From SZUA-265 sp965651905 (lineage in GTDB: Bacteria > Myxococcota_A > Polyangia > Polyangiales > Polyangiaceae), in contig CBFGUG010000018.1 of assembly GCA_965651905.1 (NCBI GenBank), forward strand, positions 1 through 64,000: DNA of 64,000 nucleotides, read 5' to 3'. Shown here piece by piece: positions 53,342 to 62,100 of this stretch. The notes under the pieces were generated by a model. The model was not told the DNA's origin. It saw nothing but the letters and a program-made list of their open reading frames with translations, and ran no database searches. Every line of letters begins with the position of its first letter. The first letter of the stretch is position 1. The position numbers and the translations under genes are program-made.

Positions 53342-53905
53342 ATGGAAACCAGCGACATCAAGAAGGGCCTCAAGTTCGTGTACGACGGGGAGCCGTACGT
53401 CTGCGTGGAGTTCCAGTTCGTCAAGCCCGGCAAAGGACAGGCCTTCACGCGCACCAAGATGCGTCACCTACTCACGGGTTCCGTAATCGAGCGCAACATC
53501 CGTTCGGGCGAAAAGATCGAACCTGCGGACGCTGAGGAGCGCTCGTTCCAGTACATCTACCCGGACGGTGAGGACTTCGCTTTCTTGGATCCCAACTCTG
53601 GGGATCAGATCACCGTTTCGCGCGACGTCGTGGGCAGCGACGCGGACATGCTGATGGACGGTTCCAGTTGCATGATCACGGTTTACAAGGGAAACCCCGT
53701 TCACCTCGAGCTCCCACCGCACATCACCGTCGAGATCACGGAGACCGAGCCAGGCGTCAAGGGTGACACGGCCAGCAACGTGACCAAGCCCGCCAAGATT
53801 GCGACGGGCGCGACCATTCAAGTCCCTTTGTTCATCGCCGAAGGCGAGTGGGTGCGCGTCGATACCCGAACCCGCAGCTATCTGGAACGAGTCAAAGCTC
53901 CCTGA
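53342..53905 (+). CDS. efp: Elongation factor P
   Basis: 187 aa. The start METSDIKKGLKFVYDGEPYVCVEFQFVKPGKGQAF is characteristic; the residue that is modified in many bacteria is Lys31 in PGKGQ. Later motifs are FLDPNSGDQITV and the C-terminal IATGATIQVPLFIAEGEWVRVDTRTRSYLER. EF-P eases peptide bond formation at polyproline runs, which this genome needs given its many PPP stretches. Modification enzymes are not in the window. The upstream 191 nt are shared with the divergent coiled-coil gene. Confidence 0.97.
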   Translation: METSDIKKGLKFVYDGEPYVCVEFQFVKPGKGQAFTRTKMRHLLTGSVIERNIRSGEKIEPADAEERSFQYIYPDGEDFAFLDPNSGDQITVSRDVVGSDADMLMDGSSCMITVYKGNPVHLELPPHITVEITETEPGVKGDTASNVTKPAKIATGATIQVPLFIAEGEWVRVDTRTRSYLERVKAP

Positions 53906-53927
53906 GTCGACGGGGCGAACCTGTTGA

Positions 53928-53953
53928 TCGGCCGGGAAATGGGACGCGGCCGA
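53928..53953. terminator. Stem-loop between efp and convergent lipoprotein gene
   Basis: TCGGCCG and CGGCCGA form a 7-bp stem with a 12-nt loop. There is no T-run on either side. It sits in the 76-nt gap where the two genes converge, so a termination role is plausible but weak. Confidence 0.3.
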
Positions 53954-53981
53954 GACGGGCTCGTCGGATGGACTCGGGACA

Positions 53982-55787
53982 CTACTTTGCCGTGCCCAAG
54001 CTAGAGCTAAGCCACACCACCCCCTGATCGTGGATGCAGGCGACGCGGTCGGCGCGATTGCCGACCACGCACTCGCTCAGACGCTGGCCAGCCTCGGTCG
54101 ACCATAGCTGAGCGCCGTTCGGGGTCTGGACGAGCAGACCCAGCTGCGTCACCGTGACCGAGTTGGCGCCGCTGCCACTGCGCGGGGAGCCAGCGGGCGC
54201 GCCTCGAGGCATCGTGCCGAAGGCTTTGGAGCCGATGAAGCCAGCCAGCTCGTCTCCTGAGAAGCCCAGCAAGCGCAGTTCGGGTAGCGGCAGTTGCGCC
54301 GGGCGCTGGGCACACTGGCCGGGTCGCGGCGCGAGCATTTCACTCACGTAGGCGTGTTCCAATCGACCTTCGGGCGTGCGCACGACCACGCCGACGCTGG
54401 GTTGGTCACAGGGAAAGCTCAGACCCGTGACGCGCTGACCACGACCACCGAATGGGATCAAAGGCCAGCGGTCGATCTCGTCGCTGGCGTCCACCCCTGG
54501 ATCGCTCGGAGACTCGAAGCGCAACACGCTCCCGATCGTTTGCACGAGCAGTCGTCCAGCCGTGTCGAAGGTGAGCGGACTGAGGCGAGGCTCGGAACCC
54601 GCACCGAGGGGGCGCGCTGGCAGCGGGTGTGCAGCTGGCGTGACGCTGGTCAGCGCCTTGCGAATGGCGGTCTCGAGCTGGCCGCGCAACTTTTCGCTGC
54701 GCCGCTCGCCGTACCAATCGCCCCGCTCGAGCGCGAGCAGCGCCGAGCCCCAGTCTTCGGCGGTGAGCGCCGCCTGGACTTCGGCTTGCACGAACCAATC
54801 CAGCGCCCGAGTCAGCGCGCCACACTCGAGCGGACGGCCTTGACTGTCAGTCACCCCATAGGTTCCTCCCTCGGCGCAGACATAGGCGAACAGGCGTCTC
54901 GCCCCTTCGATGCGAGCCGGGACTCGTTGGCTGGTTTTCTTACCCTTCGAGCGGACGACCTCGACGCTGCCGATGTCGGTGAACGACTTCATGGGCTCGC
55001 CGGGTTCGCGTGATGGCCCCGCGGTGCGATCCAGCCAGCGGAATGCCGCGCTGGACTCGGGCGCTCCCGGGTGCGTCAGCGTGAACTTGGTCTGAATGTC
55101 GTCGTGCCCGTCAGCGTCTGTGTCCAAGCTCGATACGTCGACGCGCAATTGGCTCCCGACGGGAGCTGGGGCCAGTCGCAACTGTAGTAGCTGCGGCTGC
55201 GCTTCGCGATCGGGCCGCAAGACTTCGATGGAGCGGGTCGGAGCGCGGGCGATGCTGACCGCGTTGCAGCTGGAGCCGACATCTAGCGTCACGCTGTGCG
55301 GTCCTGTTCTGCTTAGCGAAGTACTTATCGTGCAGCCTTCGCTGGTAGGCACGAAAGCGGGAAACGAGCTGACCTTGCGTGTGAGCCCGTCGGCAAGCAA
55401 CCAGAGTTCGCCCGGGCTGCGTTGAGAATCGAGTTTCTCGGGCACTAGCCATGCCAGGGCAGAATCGGCCTTGCTTGTTGGGGTGACGAAGCGTGCGTCG
55501 AGGTACTGCTGGATCAGCCATCCCTCTGGAGCCTCGAGCGTTCGACCGCCCTGCGTGCGCACCTCGCCAGCGGGCGGTGACAGGACAGCTGCCTCGTGCG
55601 CCGTGAACTCCGACACGCCACCTGCATCTGCAGCTCGCGAACTGACGCTAGCGTCTGCTGTAGGAGGCAGCGTACTGGCGACGCCGAAAGGGGTGTACGG
55701 GTGCTTGTCCTCGTGCTCGCACTTGCACCCACCCAACGCTCCCGTGGCGAGCAGGCAGAGTACGAAGCATGACGCAGTAGGTCTCAT
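53982..55787 (-). CDS. Large lipoprotein, unknown function
   Basis: 601 aa from ATG 55787, chosen for the signal peptide FVLCLLATGALGGC. The mature N-terminus is Cys-containing (CKCEHEDKH). A repetitive beta-rich part follows, including LDTDADGHDDIQ, a DxDxDG calcium-loop-like motif. The middle holds helical segments (ALDWFVQAEVQAALTAEDWGSALLALERGDW) and the C-terminus looks like beta-propeller strands (WPLIPFGGRGQRVTGLSFPCDQPSVGVVVRTPEGRLEHAYV). I do not recognise the family. It probably sits in the outer membrane and monitors or binds something outside. It is convergent with efp. Confidence 0.62.
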   Translation of the reverse strand: MRPTASCFVLCLLATGALGGCKCEHEDKHPYTPFGVASTLPPTADASVSSRAADAGGVSEFTAHEAAVLSPPAGEVRTQGGRTLEAPEGWLIQQYLDARFVTPTSKADSALAWLVPEKLDSQRSPGELWLLADGLTRKVSSFPAFVPTSEGCTISTSLSRTGPHSVTLDVGSSCNAVSIARAPTRSIEVLRPDREAQPQLLQLRLAPAPVGSQLRVDVSSLDTDADGHDDIQTKFTLTHPGAPESSAAFRWLDRTAGPSREPGEPMKSFTDIGSVEVVRSKGKKTSQRVPARIEGARRLFAYVCAEGGTYGVTDSQGRPLECGALTRALDWFVQAEVQAALTAEDWGSALLALERGDWYGERRSEKLRGQLETAIRKALTSVTPAAHPLPARPLGAGSEPRLSPLTFDTAGRLLVQTIGSVLRFESPSDPGVDASDEIDRWPLIPFGGRGQRVTGLSFPCDQPSVGVVVRTPEGRLEHAYVSEMLAPRPGQCAQRPAQLPLPELRLLGFSGDELAGFIGSKAFGTMPRGAPAGSPRSGSGANSVTVTQLGLLVQTPNGAQLWSTEAGQRLSECVVGNRADRVACIHDQGVVWLSSSLGTAK

Positions 55788-56115
55788 CGTCGACGGGCAT
55801 CTTCTAGACTTTTGCCACTTGCACAAGAGGCCGCTCCGGGCCCGGCTGGCCGAAATGGCTGGACGCACGCGGACACGCTGCGTTGCGGACGCTGGTTCGT
55901 GCAGGCAGAGCCGTGAGCGCCAGTTCGCCGAGATGAGATTTCGAGTCACTCGGGGAACTGGGGAAGTCACGTCTACAACGTCGCACATCGGCTGCAGTCC
56001 GGCCGGGGAAGCCCCTGCAGAATCAGCACGTTAGAGGGCTTGCTAGCACTCTGCGCGCGACGTACTCTGGCCAGACTCGGCCTGTCCTTCACTGACCGAG
56101 CATCGAGGTACGGGA
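55788..56115. other. Divergent intergenic region
   Basis: This 328-nt gap separates the minus-strand lipoprotein gene from the plus-strand giant TPR gene. It has no ORF that I would defend. A possible promoter is noted at 56040-56068. The rest carries no repeat or RNA that I recognise. Confidence 0.5.
56040..56068 (+). promoter_or_regulatory. Possible promoter of second giant TPR gene
   Basis: TTGCTA and TACTCT are separated by 17 bp and resemble -35 and -10 boxes (4/6 and 3/6 matches). The start codon lies about 40 nt further downstream. A guess of this quality is common in high-GC DNA. Confidence 0.25.
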
Positions 56116-59100
56116 ATGGATTTAGAAGCGATCCGTGGGGCGCTAGGCCTACTACAGCAAGATGCCGAGTCGGACAACGCGTGGTCCGCGTTGCGACAAA
56201 CGCTAGCAAACGGCGCCACGGCGGAAGCCGAGCCTGCAGGTGATGGGTCAGGGTTAACTCAAGTGCGGGGGCTGTTGGCCGCCGCGCGCACGGCGCACGC
56301 CAATCGCGGTGAATGGCATGCCGTGGCAGCGCTGATGCCGCTGGAGGTCGACCTGTGTGATGACCCCACGGAAAAGGTGGCGTTGCTGATGGAGCTGGGG
56401 CGGGTGAGGCAGCAGGAGTTGCTCGACGAGCCCGGCGCGATGGTCATCTACGGTCGTGTGCTCGATGTGGACCCAGAAGACGAGATCGCCAAGGCCGCCA
56501 TTGCCGAAAGTGACGAACGTCGCGCGGAGTGGCGCGAGATGGCATCCGACTTCTTGCGGGAAGCGAATAACGCCCCCGACGATGCCTACAAGGCTGCGAT
56601 GCTGATGCGCAGCGCGGAGATGGAGTGGCGCTTCGCGGACGACGAACTCGACGAGGAGAAGCTGCTGGGCATGCTGGCGCAAGCTGCCGAAGCCGATCCG
56701 AAGAACGTCGGCGTGCAACGCATGTTGGAGCGCATCTATCGCAAGACCGGTGATTTCAAGAGCGCAGAGCTCGTGCTCGAGCGGTCGGCGAAGTACAGCG
56801 AAGAGGAGTCCGAGAGGGTTGGCGCAGCGTTGCGTCTAGCTCGCTTGCGGCGAAACCGCCTGGAAGATGCCGAGGGGGCCGCGGCGGCATACGAACTCGC
56901 GCTGGGTGTCGACCCCCGCCAGACCGAGGCGCTCGAAGCCCTGGTCGAGCACTACTCGGAGGCGGAAAACTGGGACAAACTCGTACAGCTTTACGAGCGG
57001 GAACTGGAGCACCTCGATCTGAGTCGCCCCGAACGCGTGGGCGACATGTTGCAGATCGCCATGTTGCACTACAAGAAGCGCGAGAACCTCGGAGATGCAG
57101 CGTTGTGGTTCGAACGCGTGCGTTCACACGAGCCGACCAACCGGGCGCTGCTCGAGTTCTATCGCGACTACTGCGCGCACAACGGTGACGAAGGGCTGTT
57201 GCTCAACGTATTGCAGGGCGCGCAGCGGGTCTTGCCCGAAGGCCCCGACAAGCAGGCGATCACGACCGAGATAGCGAAGCTCGCGGAAAGCCAAGAAGAC
57301 GCGCAAAAAGCGATCGAACAGTACAAGGCCCTGTTGCGCCAAGACCCTGAAAACGCGGATGCGCGCGCATCACTGCGCGCACTGTACCGCAAGACTCAGG
57401 GCTACAACCAACTGGTCGACTTGCTGCGTCACGAACTCGAGGCGTTGCCCGAAGATCAGACGGAAGAACGCGTGCGTGTCTTGCGCGAGGTCGCGGCCGT
57501 CTATCGAGAACACTTGCCCAGCGAGACTTCGCTCGTCTCTGCGCTGAATCAAGTGTTGAAGCTCGCGCCCGACGACATCGGCGCGGTGCGTGAGTTGATC
57601 GCCCTGTACGACAAGCTGGGGCGCGGTCGCGATCTGTTGGCCAGTCAGCAGCGACTGGCCGAGTTGACGGAGGAACCCGAAGAGCGCGCATCGCTGCTGC
57701 GGGCCGTGGGGCAACGTTGGCTCACGCAGTTCTCGAACGTCCAGAACGCCACGGCTTCGTTCGAGGCGCTGCTCGCGGTGGTCCCAGACGACCGGGAAGC
57801 GCGGGACACCTTGCGCGAGCTGTATCGCAAGCGTCGCGCGTGGCCCGCTTTGTACGCCCTGTACGAAAGCGAGGTGGGCTCGCTCGAGGGCGCGCAGCGG
57901 TTGGCGGTGATGAAGGAGATGGCGAGTCTCGCTGCGGAACGCCTCGGACAGGCGGACACTGCCGCTCGGCTGTATCGCGAGATCTTGCAAGCGGAGCCCA
58001 ACAACCGCACGGTACTGGACGCCCTGGAGAAACACGCCGAACGTTCCAAGGACTGGAAGACGTTGGCAGACGCACTACAACTCCGTGCCGAAATCGAGCC
58101 CGACGAAGCTGCGAAGATCGCCGCACTACAAAAGCTGGGCGGGGTTTGCGAAGACAGGCTCAAGGATTCTGAACGCACCGCGGCTGCGTGGCGTCAGGTG
58201 CTCGAGCTCAAGCCGGGCTTCGCGCGCGCGGTGCGCGTGCTGCGAGATCTGCACCTGGCCGCCGAAGACTACGATGGACTGGAGCAGCTTTACGTCTCGC
58301 AGAACGATTACGAAGGGCTGGCAGAGGTGCTCAGCAACGCGGCCGACAAGGCGACGGGTGTTCGCGCCAAAGTCGAGCTCAGCTATCGTGCATCTGCCGT
58401 ATATGAGTCGAAACTTCAGCAGCCCGAGCGTGCTTTCCGTTGTTACGAGCGCATACTCGCCGCCGACCCGATGGACACGCGGGCCGCGCGCGCGTTGATC
58501 CCCATTTACGAGTCCGATGAAAAATGGGCTCGTTTGCCCGCGCTGTACGAGCTGTTGCTCTCCGACACGTCGGAGTCGGGCGAACGTTCAGCGTTGTATG
58601 CACGTTTGTACGAAGTCAGCTCTCAGCGCCTCAGCGACCGTGATGCTGCCGTGCAGTACGCGCGAAAGGCTTACGAAGCCGCTCCCGCCGACGAGGCTGC
58701 TCTGGAGCAGTTTTTCTCGGCCTGCAGCGACGCGCGTCAGTGGGAGCCGTACGTGGCCGCCGTCGAGCAACAGTTGCAAGGAGTCGCCATCGAGCCCGCG
58801 TCAGTGAAGGGCAAACAGAAACGCAAACGCAAGGGCAAGAAGGGGGCTTCCGCCCCCGAGAGCACACCGCCGAGCAGCTTGGATGGCGCCGCGGTGCGGC
58901 GTTTGGAGCTGAGTCTCGCGCGCGTTTACGAAGAACAGCTCGATCGGAAGAAGGAAGCCGCTGCGACGCTCAAACGCATACTGAGCCGAGAGCCTTCCGA
59001 CGAAGAAGTGTCGGCGCGATTGGAGCACTTGCTGCGTGCATCGGGTGATCCTGATGAATTGCGCTGGTACTTCGGTTTCCGTGTCGAACATGCGGACTCC

Positions 59101-62100
59101 GAAACGAAGCGACTCGCGTGTCTGCGCGACTGGGCGGCGGTCGAAGAAGACGCGTTCTCCGACGAAGAGCGGGCGGCAGAGCTTCATCAACGCATCTTGG
59201 AGGCAGAGCCAGGCAACGACGAATCCGTCGAGAAGCTCACGAACTTGCTGCTCGCGTTGGGGCAGCCGCTCGAAGCCACGGAAGTCATCGAGAAGCACAA
59301 GGAGCACGTCAGCCCGAGCTTGCTGGGACAGCTCGAGGTGCAACTCGCGGAAATCCAGATGGATCGCTTGCGTAAACCCGAGGCAGCCTTGGAGGCTTCT
59401 TTGCGAGCGCTCGAGGCGTTGCGCGCGTCGGATTTGCATTCGGAGATTCCCCGCGCCGTCGAGATCTTGCAGCGATTGGTCGAAGTGCCCGAAACGAAGC
59501 AGCGCGCGGCCGCTGCACTGGCAGAAGTTTACAAGACCAAAGACGAAGGTGCCCGGGAGATCGATGCACTGATCGTGCTGCTCGATGTCGAAAAGGACGC
59601 CGCGCAGCGCTTGAAGATCTTCTCCCGTGCGATTTCCGTATCGCAGGAGTTGGAAACCCACGGGCGTGCGTTCGAACTCGCGTTGCGTGCCTGTCGAGAG
59701 TTCCCCGAAGAACTCGAGATGTGGGACAGGTGTGGTGAACTCTCGGAGCGTTCGGGGCGCCCCACGGAGTTGGCCGACGCCTATCGTGAAGTGCTGCGCA
59801 ATGGCGTTTCCGAGCGGATCCGTCGTCAGCTGTGCGAACGGGCCGCAACGTTACACGAAGAACAACTGGGCGACCCAGTTGGCGCAACGCCTTATCTCGA
59901 GCAGGTTTTGGCAGACGATCCCGCAGATGGGGTCGCTTTCGCCAGACTCAAGCAGATCTTGACGAGTGCGCAGCGATGGGACGAACTGCGCACGCTCTAC
60001 GACAAGACCATCGCCGCGACTGACGACGTCAGCGCGAAGGTCGAGAGTCTGGGCGAGGTCGCGATGATCTGTGAGTCGTTCACCGACGACCCCAAGGCCG
60101 CGATGGACTATTACGAGGCCATCGTCGGACTCGAAGCCGATCACGCGGTGGCCCTCGAGTCGTTGGACCGCCTGTACGTTCAGCACGAACGTTACGAGCC
60201 GCTCGCTCAACTGCTCGATCGCCGGGCGTCGCTGAGTTCGGGGGATGAGGCGCACGAGTTTCAGTTGCGAATGGCAGCGATCCTGCTCGACCGCCTGCAT
60301 CAGCCGAACGTGGCGATGACGTGCGTCGAGTCCGTCTTGGACGAGGATCTGAACAACGCAGCAGCACGTGAACTGGCGGAACGACTTCTGCAGGTCGGAA
60401 GCTTACGCATCGACGCTTCCCTCGCATTGGAGCGCGTTTATGAGTCACGTGACGACGTGCGCAACTTGGTGAGGGTCCTCGAGGTGCGTCGAGAGGCGTT
60501 GAAGGGGCAGGAGGACGGCGACGCGAAACGACTGGAGCTGCTCAGGCGAATTGCCGAGTTGAAAAACGATCGCCTGCGGGACGACGAAGGTGCGCTGGCA
60601 GCCTTCTTGGAACTGGTCCCCCAAGATCCGGAGTACGTGGAAGGGCGCAAGCAGTTGCTCGGAATCTCCGAGCGTTTGGGCGCGTCCGTACGCGTTGCCG
60701 ACGCCTTGGAGCTCGCCGCAGGCAACGCCGAGACCCTGGCTCTCAAGGGCGAAATACTGATGGACGCGGCTGGGGTGTACGAAACTGCTCTAGGTAACTC
60801 GGAGCGCGCCCAGGAACTGTTCCATCAAGCCATGGTGCTCGACCCGGCAGATCCTGATCTGGTCGTCCCTGCGGCCAAGGCGTTGGAACGCATTCAACTA
60901 GCAGCCGAAGATCATGCCGCGCTGGTTGCGACGCTGAAGGTACAGCTCCGAATGGAACATGATCTCGAGGTTCGGGCTGGCCTGTGGGCGAGGGTAGCCG
61001 GCCTATGCGAGAACCAGCTGAATGACTCTGGGGCGGCGATTGCCGCCTGGCGTTCCCGACTGGAAGACATTCCAGACGATCCCGATACGCTCGAGGCGCT
61101 CGATCGGCTGTACGAAAAGGCCGGCGCTTGGCGCGAGCTGGTTGGGGTGCTGGACGTGAGGCGTCGCCTTGCGGAGAGCGAAGATGAACGTCGCGAGTTC
61201 ATGCGCCGCACGGCGCTCGTCCATTCGGATCGTTTGGAGAGTCCCGGCGACGCGGTCGAAGCGTATCGAGCCATGCTCGACGAGTTTGGTGCGGAGAAAA
61301 CGACGCTCGTACCGCTAGCCAAGCTGCTCGGCGCTACGTCTCGTTGGGAAGAACTGGCCGACGTGCTCGGCATGCTGCTGGAGTTGGCCAGCGACGAGGC
61401 TGAGCGACTGGCGCTGCTGACGACCATCGGCGACCTGCGACGGGAACACTTGTCGAATCCAGGTGGCGCGCTCGAGGCGTATCGCGAAGTCACCGACCTA
61501 CAGCCGACGCACGAGCGAGCTCGCGAGGCGCTCGAGCTGATGTTGGAGTCTGAGGATCCGCTCAATCGTAAGGACGCCGCGGAGATCCTGATGCCCCTGT
61601 ACGAGGCGGACGGTGACGATGCGCGGCTGCTCAACGTGCTCGCGACGCAGGTCGACGCAGAGCAAGACCCACTGGAACGCTTGCAAGCCTTGGAGCGAGC
61701 GGTGAGCGTCGCGCGTGACCGTTTGGACGACAACGAACGCGCCTTGGGCTTGGCCGTTCGCGCGGTACGTGATGCCGTCGGGCACGCGGACATCAAGCCG
61801 TGGTTACACGAACTCGACGACCTGGCGAAGGTTACCGGGAAACGCGACGTGCAAGTGGGTGTGCTGCAGGACATCGTCGGCGAGATTTTCGACGGTGACG
61901 TGCAGCTTTCCGTGACCATGAGCATCGCGCGACTCGCCAGAGACGAACTGAACGATCGCGAGCTGGCACTTCGGTACTTCAACAAGGCGTTGGAGGTCGA
62001 GGGTGACTCCGACGTGGCGCTGGAAGCGCTCGAGAAGCTGTACGCAGACGCCGACGACACCGAGAAGCTGCTTGGCGTGCTCGAGCGTCGTGCGGAGATC

